Part shown: positions 28,419-36,690 of the stretch, one piece after another | Numbering within the stretch: the first letter of the stretch is position 1 | How the letters are laid out: the number at the start of each line of letters is the position of its first letter | Assembly: GCA_038363005.1 (NCBI GenBank) | Contig: JBBQBI010000005.1 | Span: 186,001-250,000, forward strand | DNA from: JAKOWB01 sp038363005 | Lineage (GTDB): Bacteria; Pseudomonadota; Alphaproteobacteria; Kiloniellales; JACOMY01 | Reading direction: 5' to 3' | Length of the DNA: 64,000 bases | Program-made: the position numbers and the translations under genes | The notes under the pieces: model-generated | What the model was told of the DNA's origin: nothing | Database searches by the model: none | What the model saw: the letters and a program-made list of their open reading frames with translations, nothing else

Positions 28419-29258
28419 TCAAGTGTGCGGCGCGGCGGGGTCGGGGATCAACCGCACCACGGCGTGCGACAGGATGCCGGCGGCCAGCGCCACCTCGACC
28501 AGCAGCAGCGCCTGGCCCAGCGCCAGCGCGGCCAGCAGGCGCAGGCCGTCGCCACCGCCGCCCACCCGCCCGGGGTCCAGCAGCGGCCCGATCAGCACCA
28601 GGAACAGCAGCGCCGCCAGGGCGAGGGCCAGCAGGCCACCGATCAGCGGCGCCAGGAACAGCGGCAGCATGTGGCCCCGTGTGGCGCGCCAGCTGTCCCG
28701 CAGGGTCAAGGGCACCTCGGCGGCGGCGGCCGGCAAGGTCAGGCTGAAGCGCTGCGCCAGATAGCCGCCGATCAGCAGCCAGACGACGCCTCCGCCGACA
28801 GCCCCTGGCGGCGCGCCCTGGCCAGCCGGCGCCGTGGCATTGACCAGCAGCAGCGGCGCCAGCGGCAGCAGCACCACCAGCAGCAGGCAGCCGAAGTAGC
28901 GCCGATGCCGCCGCCCCAGTCGCGGCAGCAAGCGGGGCGCCTCGTAGCCCAGCAGGAAGCGATGCCAGGACACCGCGAACAGCGTCGCCGCCAGCAGCTT
29001 GACCAGTGCCGCCAGCAGGTCCCGCAGCGCGATGCCGGTGGCCACCGGCGGCAGGTCCGGGTCCAGGTCGGCGGCCGGCGGCGCGGCGTCAAGCGGACCC
29101 AGCAGCAGCTGGTTCAGCAGCAGCAGCACGAAGGGCAGTGCCGCAGCGGTGAGCAGCGCCCGCCGATGCAGCAACAGCGCGACACAGCTGCCGCGCAGCA
29201 GCAGGCCCAGGCTGTAGCGACCCTCGGCCAGGCGCGGCACAGCGTCGGTGGAGGTCAT
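28419..29258 (-). CDS. Membrane protein with FAVSWHRF motif, unknown function (family copy 3)
   Basis: A 279-residue multi-pass protein. The shared motif reads FAVSWHRFLLGYEAPRLLPR, then GRRHRRYFG, and later DSWRATRGHMLPLFLAPL. The N terminus (DAVPRLAEGRYSLGLLLRGS) differs from copy 2 and is closer to copy 1. It lies upstream of pyrF and downstream of the OCD-family gene, all on the minus strand. Family function unknown. Confidence 0.8.
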   Translation of the reverse strand: MTSTDAVPRLAEGRYSLGLLLRGSCVALLLHRRALLTAAALPFVLLLLNQLLLGPLDAAPPAADLDPDLPPVATGIALRDLLAALVKLLAATLFAVSWHRFLLGYEAPRLLPRLGRRHRRYFGCLLLVVLLPLAPLLLVNATAPAGQGAPPGAVGGGVVWLLIGGYLAQRFSLTLPAAAAEVPLTLRDSWRATRGHMLPLFLAPLIGGLLALALAALLFLVLIGPLLDPGRVGGGGDGLRLLAALALGQALLLVEVALAAGILSHAVVRLIPDPAAPHT

Positions 29259-29333
29259 CGGCCGCGCCCCTGGGTCGGCATCACCGGTCTCTCCGCAACC
29301 GCGCCACCGCGTTCCGGCGGTCGCGCCTGTCCA

Positions 29334-30278
29334 TCAGCAGACCTTGCAACGCTCGCCCAGCAGCACCGCCGCCACCAGATCCTCCAGCGCATGGCCGACC
29401 GACTTGAAGAAGGTGATCTCGCTCGGCGAGCGGCGGCCCTGGACCTCGCCACGGCAGAGCTGGAACAGATCGCCCTGGATGGCGTCCGCCGTCAGCGTGC
29501 CGTTGGCCAGCGGCTGGGCGATGTCGCCGCCCTCGCGCGGGCAGGCCGCCAGGGTGTCGACATAGACGCGCGAGCGGCGCACTGCCTCGTCGTCGGCCTC
29601 GCGCATCTGCGGGGTGAAGGCGCCGACCAGGTCGAGATGCGCGCCGGGCTTCAGCCAGGCACCCTGCACCACCGGCGTCTGGCTGAGCGTGGCGCAGGAC
29701 ACCAGGTCGGCCGCCGCCGCCGCGCCGGGCAGATCCTCGGTGGCGGTTATGTTGATGCCGGGCAGTGCCAGGCTGGCGGCCAGCGCCCGCGCCTTGGCCG
29801 GGTCGCGGCCCCAGATCGCCACCTCTTGCAGCGGGCGGATCGCCGCGTGCGCCTCGATCAGGTGCGGCGCCAGCGCGCCGGTGCCGACCATCACCATGCG
29901 GCGCGCATCGGCGCGCGCCAGGAACCGGGCCGCCAGGGCCGAGGCCGCGGCGGTGCGGCGGAGGGTCAGCATCGGCCCGTCGATCAGCGCCCGGGGCGTG
30001 CCGTTGGTGGCGTCCGACAGCAGGTAGATGCCCATCACCGCCGGCAGCGCCAGCGCACCATTGCCGGGAAACACCGTGACCACCTTGACCCCCAGGTAGC
30101 CGCCGACCTGCCAGGCGGGCATCAGCAGCAGCGTGCCGGCGGCGCCGGCGGGGTGAGCGATCGTGTGGTGATGGCGCGGCGGCACCTCGGCGCCCTGGCG
30201 GAAGCCGGCGGCCAGGGCATCGACCAAGCTGGCGGGATCCAGCTCCTGTCGTACCGTGGCGGCATCGATACGGCGCAT
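29334..30278 (-). CDS. Ornithine cyclodeaminase/mu-crystallin family protein, possibly a cyclic imino-acid reductase
   Basis: A 314-residue NAD(P)-dependent enzyme. Motifs include LIDGPMLTLRRTAAASALAA, the dinucleotide loop MVGTGALAPHLIEAH, and LDLVGAFTPQMREADDE. True ornithine cyclodeaminases have an Asp-rich version of this last motif. The GAFTP-MREADD form is, as I recall, that of delta-1-pyrroline-2-carboxylate reductases (LhpI type), which reduce cyclic imines to proline or pipecolate. That refinement is inferred. Its start overlaps the stop of the lapA-like gene by one base. Confidence 0.8.
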   Translation of the reverse strand: MRRIDAATVRQELDPASLVDALAAGFRQGAEVPPRHHHTIAHPAGAAGTLLLMPAWQVGGYLGVKVVTVFPGNGALALPAVMGIYLLSDATNGTPRALIDGPMLTLRRTAAASALAARFLARADARRMVMVGTGALAPHLIEAHAAIRPLQEVAIWGRDPAKARALAASLALPGINITATEDLPGAAAAADLVSCATLSQTPVVQGAWLKPGAHLDLVGAFTPQMREADDEAVRRSRVYVDTLAACPREGGDIAQPLANGTLTADAIQGDLFQLCRGEVQGRRSPSEITFFKSVGHALEDLVAAVLLGERCKVC

Positions 30279-30637
30279 CAGCCGCGCCCGCCGGCCAGTC
30301 GCAGCGGCGGGCGTGGCGGCGCGGCCGGCTCGCCGCCCAGCGGCGGCTGCAGCAGCGCCTGGTCGCGCTTCAGGCGGGCGACCTCGGCCTCCAGGCGGTC
30401 GGCGCGCGCGCGCTCCTGGCGCAACCGGCGACGCGCGCCGCCGGCGCCCAGCCAGCCGGCCAGGAAACCGACCAGCAGGCCGATCACCACGCCGCCCAGC
30501 ACCAGGACATAGAGCGGCGCCTCCAGCTCCAGGTGGAAGGGCCAGAGGCGCAGCGGCACGCCATGGCGGTTGGTCACCGCGAAGGCCACCGCGAGGACGA
30601 TCAGGGGCAGCGTGAAAAGCAGGCTGAGGCGACGCAT
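30278..30637 (-). CDS. LapA-domain membrane protein
   Basis: A 119-residue protein with two membrane segments (LSLLFTLPLIVLAVAFAVTN and a second over about residues 35-62) and a charged helical tail rich in Arg and Glu (RRRLRQERARADRLEAEVA), probably a coiled coil. This is the layout of the lipopolysaccharide assembly protein A domain family (YciS-like). Such proteins are small inner-membrane partners in envelope assembly. ATG at 30637 fits the start of the first membrane helix; an earlier one at 30658 is possible. Confidence 0.78.
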   Translation of the reverse strand: MRRLSLLFTLPLIVLAVAFAVTNRHGVPLRLWPFHLELEAPLYVLVLGGVVIGLLVGFLAGWLGAGGARRRLRQERARADRLEAEVARLKRDQALLQPPLGGEPAAPPRPPLRLAGGRG

Positions 30638-30741
30638 GGGCAGAGCTCCCGGCGGCAAGAAGGCTTGGCCGCCAGCCTAGGCGATTCGCCGGGCGCGGTC
30701 AGCGGCCCTGTGATGCCAGCCAGCGTGAAGCCTGCCGAATC

Positions 30742-31023
30742 TCAGTCGGTGTTCAGCCGTTCGCGGAGCTGCTTGCCGGACTTGAAGAAGGGAATCGCCT
30801 TCTCGTCGACCTGCACCGCATCGCCGGTACGCGGATTGCGTCCGGTCCGGGCGCCACGCTTGCGCACCGAAAAGGCGCCAAAGCCACGCAGCTCCACCCG
30901 GCTGCCGTCAGCCAGAGCCTGGGTGATCTCGTCGAAGATGGTCGAGACGATCTTCTCGACGTCGCGATGGTAGAGATGCGGATTGAGCTCCGCGATACGC
31001 TGGATCAGCTCTGACTTCGTCAT
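30742..31023 (-). CDS. ihfB: Integration host factor subunit beta
   Basis: A 93-residue DNA-bending protein of the HU/IHF family. It begins MTKSELIQRIAELNPHLYHRDVE, carries the beta-arm segment FGAFSVRKRGARTGRNPRTG and ends KSGKQLRERLNTD, all typical of IHF-beta rather than HU. The frame is open upstream to 31137 but without conservation. Location behind rpsA is the usual arrangement in proteobacteria. Confidence 0.95.
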   Translation of the reverse strand: MTKSELIQRIAELNPHLYHRDVEKIVSTIFDEITQALADGSRVELRGFGAFSVRKRGARTGRNPRTGDAVQVDEKAIPFFKSGKQLRERLNTD

Positions 31024-31247
31024 GCGTCCCCCCGGACCGCGCGACAGCACCCAATGATACCCTGCACCCTTATCGGACGCCCCGTCGCGCCAGACGTGCA
31101 AGATACCGGGGCTGGCTCCCTTACAGGTGCACGGCACCCAGCTGTCGTTACGGAAAAATCGTGCCAGAGGTGACGACGGGGGTCAAGCTAACCCGCAGAA
31201 GCGCCACGTTTTTTTGTCGTCTACTGCAAACCGTGCCGCGGCGGGGC

Positions 31248-31284
31248 AAAAAACAAGGGCGGCCCACCCCCGGTGGACCGCCCT
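31248..31284 (-). terminator. Rho-independent terminator of rpsA
   Basis: Read on the minus strand, AGGGCGGTCCACC-GGGG-GGTGGGCCGCCCT (minus-strand arms, 13 bp with one G-T) is followed by TGTTTTTT. It starts about 33 bases after the rpsA stop and separates rpsA from ihfB. Confidence 0.85.
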
Positions 31285-31316
31285 CGCGTCTTCAGCGGAA
31301 CCCGCCGATTGGCAGG

Positions 31317-33077
31317 TTAATCCTCGTCGCCGTCCTCGTCGCTGACGTCGTCCTTGGACTTCTTCCGCTTCGCCTTGGCATCGCGCTCGGCCAGGGCCCG
31401 GCCCAGGATGTCGCCGAGCGAAGCGCCCGACTCGGTCGAGCCGAACTCGGCCACGGCCTGCTTCTCCTCGTCCATGTCCTTGGCCTTGATCGACAGCGTG
31501 ATGCGGCGGGTCTTCTTGTCGAGATTGGTGATCTTGGCGTCCACCTTCTCGCCCACCGCGTAGCGGTCGGGCCGCTGCTCGCTGCGCTCACGCGACAGAT
31601 CGGTCTTGCGAATGAAGCCCAGGGCGCCATCGGCCAGCTTGACCTCGATGCCGGCTTCCTGCACCGACGAAACGGTCACGGTGACCACTTCGCCCTTCTT
31701 CACGTTCTCCACCGCGCCGGCGAAGGGATCCTCGCCCAGCTGCTTGATGCCGAGGGAGATGCGCTCCTTCTCCACGTCGACGTCCAGCACCTTGACGCTG
31801 ACGTTCTGGCCCTTGGCGTAGTCCTTGACCGCGTCCTCGCCCGACCGACCCCAGTCGAGGTCGGACAGGTGCACCATGCCGTCGATATCGCCCGGCAGGC
31901 CGACGAAGAGGCCGAACTCGGTGATGTTCTTCACCTCGCCCGACAGCTCGGTCTCCGGCGGATACTTGGCAGCGAAAGTCTCCCACGGATTGGCCAGGCA
32001 CTGCTTCAGGCCCAGCGAGACGCGGCGCTTCACCGGATCGACGTCGAGCACCATCACCTCAACCTCCTGCGAGGTGGAGACGATCTTGCCCGGATGGACG
32101 TTCTTCTTGGTCCAGGACATCTCGGACACGTGCACCAGGCCCTCGATGCCGGCTTCCAGCTCCACGAAGGCGCCGTAGTCGGTGATGTTGGTGACGCGGC
32201 CGGTGAACTTGGCACCCACCGGGTACTTGGCGGCCACACCCTCCCAGGGATCGGCTTCCAGCTGCTTCATGCCGAGCGAGATGCGCTGGGTCTCCGGGTT
32301 GAAGCGGATCACCTGCACCTTGAGCTGCTGACCGACGTGCAGCGACTCGCTGGGGTGGTTGATGCGCTTCCAGGAGATGTCGGTGACGTGCAGCAGGCCG
32401 TCCACGCCGCCCAGGTCGACGAAGGCGCCGTAGTCGGTGATGTTCTTCACCACGCCGGTCAGGATCTGGCCTTCCTGCAGGTTGGCGACCAGCTCCGAGC
32501 GCTGCTCGGCGCGGGTCTCTTCCAGCACGGCGCGGCGCGATACCACGATGTTGCCGCGCGAACGATCCATCTTGAGGATCTGGAAGGGCTGCGGCGTGTG
32601 CATCAGCGGGGTGACGTCGCGGATCGGCCGGATGTCGACCTGGCTGCCGGGCAGGAAGGCCACGGCGCCCGAGAGGTCGACAGTGAAGCCGCCCTTGACC
32701 CGGCCGAAGATCTGGCCGGTCACGCGCTCCGCCTTTTCGAACAGCTTCTCCAGCTGGGTCCAGGCTTCCTCGCGGCGTGCCTTGTCGCGCGACAGCACGA
32801 CCTCGCCGTTCTTGTTCTCCATCCGCTCGAGGTAGACTTCGACGTAGCCGCCGACTTCAAGGCTATCCTGCTCGTTGGCCTTTTCGAACTCGCGCAGCGG
32901 CACGCGGCCTTCGGCCTTGAGGCCGACGTCGACCACGACGGCGTCGCCGTCGAGCGCGACAATGAGACCCTTGAGCACGGCGCCTTCGAGGCCACGGCCA
33001 GTGCCGAGCGATTCGTCGAGCAGCGCGGCGAAGGATTCCTTCTGCGGAGCGGCGGTAGCGGAAGCGGTATTAGCCAT
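31317..33077 (-). CDS. rpsA: 30S ribosomal protein S1
   Basis: A 586-residue protein with six S1 repeats. The repeats are visible as GLIVALDGDAVVVDVGLKAEG, GRVKGGFTVDLSGAVAFLPG, VKNITDYGAFVDLGGVDGLL, VTNITDYGAFVELEAGIEGL, VKNITEFGLFVGLPGDIDGM and the degenerate last repeat. It brings mRNA to the 30S subunit. The tail is highly charged (KRKKSKDDVSDEDGDED), an extension seen in alphaproteobacterial S1. The ATG at 33077 starts the conserved MANTASATA segment; the upstream in-frame extension is not conserved. Confidence 0.96.
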   Translation of the reverse strand: MANTASATAAPQKESFAALLDESLGTGRGLEGAVLKGLIVALDGDAVVVDVGLKAEGRVPLREFEKANEQDSLEVGGYVEVYLERMENKNGEVVLSRDKARREEAWTQLEKLFEKAERVTGQIFGRVKGGFTVDLSGAVAFLPGSQVDIRPIRDVTPLMHTPQPFQILKMDRSRGNIVVSRRAVLEETRAEQRSELVANLQEGQILTGVVKNITDYGAFVDLGGVDGLLHVTDISWKRINHPSESLHVGQQLKVQVIRFNPETQRISLGMKQLEADPWEGVAAKYPVGAKFTGRVTNITDYGAFVELEAGIEGLVHVSEMSWTKKNVHPGKIVSTSQEVEVMVLDVDPVKRRVSLGLKQCLANPWETFAAKYPPETELSGEVKNITEFGLFVGLPGDIDGMVHLSDLDWGRSGEDAVKDYAKGQNVSVKVLDVDVEKERISLGIKQLGEDPFAGAVENVKKGEVVTVTVSSVQEAGIEVKLADGALGFIRKTDLSRERSEQRPDRYAVGEKVDAKITNLDKKTRRITLSIKAKDMDEEKQAVAEFGSTESGASLGDILGRALAERDAKAKRKKSKDDVSDEDGDED

Positions 33078-33244
33078 GAGTGAGCCTGAGTTCCTTTCGG
33101 TACGGTGGAGGTGCGTTGGAGTTGATGGGACGCGTGATGGTTTGGTCGTGGCAGGCGAATTGGCCGGCACCGGGCAACCCAAGGGGTTGACCCTGCCGTC
33201 CGGCAGCTTCGCTTAGGTAAACTGGTCTGGCCGTCAAGTCTCGC

Positions 33245-33898
33245 TCAGGCCTTGGGATTGGTGGCGAGACGTTCGCGGACGATGGAGAGGGCCCTTTGGA
33301 AGGCCTGCTCCGCGTCCAGCTCCGTGGTGTCGAGCACCACGGCGTCTGCCGCCGGCTTGAGCGGCGAAACCGCGCGATCACTGTCGCGCCGGTCCCGGTC
33401 CCTGAGGTCATCAAGAACGGCGGCGTAGATAGCAGGCTCGCCGCGTCCCTGCAACTCCTGGAATCGCCGACGGGCACGGGCTTCAGCGCTGGCGGTGACG
33501 TAGAGCTTGGCCGGCGCGTCGGAGCAGATCACCGTGCCGATGTCGCGGCCGTCGAGCACGGCGCCCGGCTTGCCGTCCGGCGGGCGAGCAGCGAAGCGCT
33601 GCTGGAAGGCCTTGAGCGCCGCGCGCACGGCCGGCACCGCGGCCACCTTGGACGACCACTGCGCGATGCGCTCGCTGCGCAGGTCCGGCCGCGCCAGGTC
33701 GGCGGCGGTCAAGCCCTCGGCCGCCGCGACCATCTCGCTCTCGGCCGGCGGATCGGCGCGTTCCAGCGCCAGGGCGGCGACGGCGCGGTAGATCAGGCCG
33801 GTGTCGAGGTAGGCGAAGCCCAGCGTGGCTGCCAGGCGCCGGGCCAGCGTGCCCTTGCCGGCGGCCGTCGGGCCGTCGATGGCGACGACGAGCGGCAT
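33245..33898 (-). CDS. cmk: Cytidylate kinase
   Basis: A 217-residue (d)CMP kinase. Walker A is AIDGPTAAGKGTLARRL at the N terminus. LDTGLIYRAVA and DGRDIGTVI are the nucleotide-monophosphate motifs, followed by a lid with RARRRFQELQGRG. The start overlaps the aroA stop (TGATG). The chain aroA-cmk-rpsA is widely conserved. Confidence 0.96.
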   Translation of the reverse strand: MPLVVAIDGPTAAGKGTLARRLAATLGFAYLDTGLIYRAVAALALERADPPAESEMVAAAEGLTAADLARPDLRSERIAQWSSKVAAVPAVRAALKAFQQRFAARPPDGKPGAVLDGRDIGTVICSDAPAKLYVTASAEARARRRFQELQGRGEPAIYAAVLDDLRDRDRRDSDRAVSPLKPAADAVVLDTTELDAEQAFQRALSIVRERLATNPKA

Positions 33899-35241
33899 CA
33901 GGCCTGGCCGAGCGCCGCGCCCAGCCCCTGCATCAGCGACACGAAGCCGGGGAAGGAGGTGTCGATGAAGCTGCCGTCGTCGACTGTCACGCCCTTCTCC
34001 GAAGCCAGGCCCAGCACCAGGAAAGCCATGGCGATGCGGTGGTCCATGTGGGTCTCCACCACGCCGCCGCCGGGCACCCGGCGTCCGCCGCTGCCGTGCA
34101 CCGTCAGGCTGTCGGGGCCTTCCTCGACGCGCACGCCGTTGGCTTCCAGTCCACGGGCGACAGCGGCCAGGCGATCGCTTTCCTTCACCCGCAGCTCGGC
34201 CAGGCCCTGCATAACCGTGGTGCCCTTGGCCAGCGCGGCGGCGACCGCCAGGATCGGATACTCGTCGATCATCGAGGGCGCGCGCTCCGGCGGCACCACG
34301 ACGCCACGCAGCGGGCCGCCGGAAATCACCAGGTCGGCCACCGGCTCGCCGCCGATCTCGCGCGGGTTCTCATAGGCGATGCCGGCGCCCATCTCGATCA
34401 GCGTCTGGTAGAGGCCGCAGCGCAGCGGATTGGTGCCGACCGCCGGCAGCCGCACGCGGGAGCCCGGCAGGATCGCCGCCGCCACCGCCGGGAAACCGGC
34501 CGAGGAGGGGTCGGCGGTGACGCTGAAGGGCCGCGCCGTCAGCTCCGGCTGGCCGGTCAGGGTGACGTGGCGGCCGTCCTCCCGGTCGTCCACCGCGATC
34601 TCGGCGCCCAGGTAGCGCAGCATGCGCTCGCTGTGGTCGCGCGTCGGCTCGGGCTCGATCACCGTGGTCTGGCCCGGGGCGTTGAGGCCGGCCAGCAGGA
34701 TGGCGCTCTTCACCTGGGCCGAGGCGACCGGCAGGCGATAGCTGATCGGCAAGGTCTGGCCGCTGCCCAGCACGGTCAGCGGCAGGCGGCCGCCGGCGCG
34801 GCTGTGGAAGCGCGCGCCCATGAGCTGCAGCGGCTCGCTGACCCGGCCCATCGGCCGCTGGCGCAGCGAAGCATCGCCGGTCAACACGGCATAGAGCGGG
34901 TGGCTGGCCAGGATGCCCAGCAGCAGGCGCGCCGCCGTGCCGCTGTTGCCCATGTCGAGCACGTCGGCGGGTTCCACCAGGCCGCCGATGCCGCGGCCGA
35001 AGACGCGCCACTGCCCGTCACCCAGGGACTCGACCTCGGCGCCCAGTGCGCGGCAGGCGGCGGCGGTGCGCAGCACATCGTCACCCTCCAGCAGCCCCTC
35101 GATGCGGGTTTCGCCCACCGCCAGCAGGCCCAGCATCAGGGCGCGGTGGCTCTGCGACTTGTCGCCCGGTACACGCACCTCACCCTGCAGACCCTCGGTC
35201 GGACGGGCGAGCAGCGGGCGCTTCGCGGCATTGGCAGACAT
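33898..35241 (-). CDS. aroA: 3-phosphoshikimate 1-carboxyvinyltransferase (EPSP synthase)
   Basis: A 447-residue enzyme joining PEP to shikimate-3-phosphate. It has VPGDKSQSHRALML, MGNSGTAARLLLGIL, the glyphosate-loop region LTGDASLRQRPMGRV and LRVKESDRLAAVARGLEANG. The loop carries an Ala after Asp (GDASL) where the classical class I enzyme has GDEPL, so this looks like a class II enzyme. Class II proteins are often less sensitive to glyphosate; the effect here is untested. The ATG at 35241 is preferred to a TTG three codons earlier. Confidence 0.94.
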   Translation of the reverse strand: MSANAAKRPLLARPTEGLQGEVRVPGDKSQSHRALMLGLLAVGETRIEGLLEGDDVLRTAAACRALGAEVESLGDGQWRVFGRGIGGLVEPADVLDMGNSGTAARLLLGILASHPLYAVLTGDASLRQRPMGRVSEPLQLMGARFHSRAGGRLPLTVLGSGQTLPISYRLPVASAQVKSAILLAGLNAPGQTTVIEPEPTRDHSERMLRYLGAEIAVDDREDGRHVTLTGQPELTARPFSVTADPSSAGFPAVAAAILPGSRVRLPAVGTNPLRCGLYQTLIEMGAGIAYENPREIGGEPVADLVISGGPLRGVVVPPERAPSMIDEYPILAVAAALAKGTTVMQGLAELRVKESDRLAAVARGLEANGVRVEEGPDSLTVHGSGGRRVPGGGVVETHMDHRIAMAFLVLGLASEKGVTVDDGSFIDTSFPGFVSLMQGLGAALGQA

Positions 35242-35300
35242 GGTCGGCAAACCCTTGGCTGGTGGACCGCGGCGTCTCTAGCAGGGGCCGGCCGGCGGGG

Positions 35301-36215
35301 CTAGTCCGGCGTCGCCGCCGGGCCGCTGCGCAGCACCTCCAGCAGGGCGCGCTGCAGCGCCTTGAAGCCGCGGTCGGGCACCTTGTCGAGCCGCTGCGCC
35401 AGGGCCAGGCTGCGGCTCAGCGGCGGGTCCAGCGGGCGGGCCACCAGGTCGGTGCGGTGGCGCAGCATCTCGGCCGGCAAGATGGCGCTGCCCAGCCCGG
35501 CGGCCACCATGGCGGCCACTGCTTCCAGCGAGCCCAGCACCATGGCCGGGTGCAGCGCAACGCCGCCAGCGGCGAACCAGCTGCGGATAAGCCGCACCAG
35601 ACTGCCGTCCAGGCTTTCCACCATGAAGGGCCGGCGCAGCAGCTCGGCCAGGGTGATGCGGGGCGGCAGGCCGGCCGGCAACGCCGCCTCGGCGTTGGAG
35701 AAGACCGCCAACATGGGATCGCTGCGCAGCGGTCGGATGGCCAGGTCGCTGGCCTCGGCCGGCAGGGTGAGCAGGGCCAGGTCGATCTCGTTGCGGCGAA
35801 GCAGCTCGACGATGCGCTCGGTCGGCCCGGTGCTGACCACCAGTTCCAGGCCCGGCTGTTCCTGCCGCACCCGGGCCAGCGCCGGCGGCAGCAGGTAGGT
35901 CAGCGTCGCCGCGCCGACACCGAAGCGGATGCGCCCAAGGCCGCCGTCGCGGTGACGGGCCAGCGTCTCCAGCGTGCGCGCCTCCTCCACCAACAGGCGC
36001 TGTGTGTGCTCCAGCAGGTCCTGGCCGGCGGGGGTCGCCCGGGCGCGCCGGCCCAGGCGCTCGACCAGGGTCACGCCCAGGCGCTGCTCCAGCTCACGCA
36101 CCTGCAGGCTGATCGCCGGCTGGGTCAGATTGAGCTGCCGCGCGGCGGCCGAGAAGCCACCGAGCGATACCACCGCCCGCAGGGTCTTCAGCTGGTCGAG
36201 GTTCAAGCTGCGCAT
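35301..36215 (-). CDS. LysR-family transcriptional regulator
   Basis: A 304-residue LysR protein. The N-terminal winged helix is LDQLKTLRAVVSLGGFSAAA followed by RQLNLTQPAISLQVRELEQR. The C-terminal effector domain (from about 92) binds an unknown ligand. It is divergent from the DUF1127 gene. An AT-rich inverted repeat between the two genes starts 16 bases from its own start codon, so autoregulation and control of the neighbour are both likely. Confidence 0.93.
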   Translation of the reverse strand: MRSLNLDQLKTLRAVVSLGGFSAAARQLNLTQPAISLQVRELEQRLGVTLVERLGRRARATPAGQDLLEHTQRLLVEEARTLETLARHRDGGLGRIRFGVGAATLTYLLPPALARVRQEQPGLELVVSTGPTERIVELLRRNEIDLALLTLPAEASDLAIRPLRSDPMLAVFSNAEAALPAGLPPRITLAELLRRPFMVESLDGSLVRLIRSWFAAGGVALHPAMVLGSLEAVAAMVAAGLGSAILPAEMLRHRTDLVARPLDPPLSRSLALAQRLDKVPDRGFKALQRALLEVLRSGPAATPD

Positions 36216-36230
36216 GCAAAGAGAAACTTA

Positions 36231-36264
36231 TCATAAAAATCAGAAAGCCAAATTTCCTTTATGA
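36231..36264. promoter_or_regulatory. AT-rich inverted repeat between divergent lysR and DUF1127 genes
   Basis: TCATAAA (36231-36237) and TTTATGA (36258-36264) are perfect inverted copies separated by 20 bases, in an unusually AT-rich island. The position between divergent genes fits a LysR binding and promoter region. The operator role is inferred. Confidence 0.5.
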
Positions 36265-36333
36265 GAGAGCCTGCGACATCTTCTCGCCAGGCCAACCACC
36301 CGCGGCCCCCGCCCCGCACCCCAGGAGAGTCCG

Positions 36334-36567
36334 ATGAACAGCCTGTCACTGCGCACCCATAGCGGCAGCCGCAGCGCCACCCATGGCCTGCTGGGTCGCC
36401 TGGTCGACCGCCTCGCGCGCGGTATCGCCGGCTGGCTCTACGAGCGGGGCATCCGGCGCGACATGGAGCAGTTGCAGGCAATGAGCGACGCCCAATTGAA
36501 GGACATCGGCGTCGGCCGCGGCGAGATCGAAAGCGTGACGCGCGGCTACTACGACCCGCGCGGCTGA
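36334..36567 (+). CDS. DUF1127 domain protein
   Basis: A 77-residue basic protein ending in a DUF1127 (YjiS-like) segment: LYERGIRRDMEQLQAMSDAQ then LKDIGVGRGEIESVTRG. Small Arg-rich DUF1127 proteins in alphaproteobacteria affect RNA turnover and phosphate or carbon metabolism through RNA interactions. Which of these applies is unknown. AGGAGAG precedes the ATG. It is divergent from a LysR gene that probably controls it. Confidence 0.85.
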   Translation: MNSLSLRTHSGSRSATHGLLGRLVDRLARGIAGWLYERGIRRDMEQLQAMSDAQLKDIGVGRGEIESVTRGYYDPRG

Positions 36568-36690
36568 CCGCCAGAGTCGTCGGCCAAGCGGGTCCGCCGC
36601 CCCCTAAAGCGTTTGACAGGCGGGCGCGGGCGTGGCAATTGCCGCGCCCTACCGAAGTTTACGCCTGTCACCCTTGGACGGAGACCGCCT

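Noticed and set aside
28302..33083. Long plus-strand open frames opposite the OCD-family gene and rpsA
   Set aside because: Antisense shadows; the minus-strand proteins are full-length with conserved motifs.
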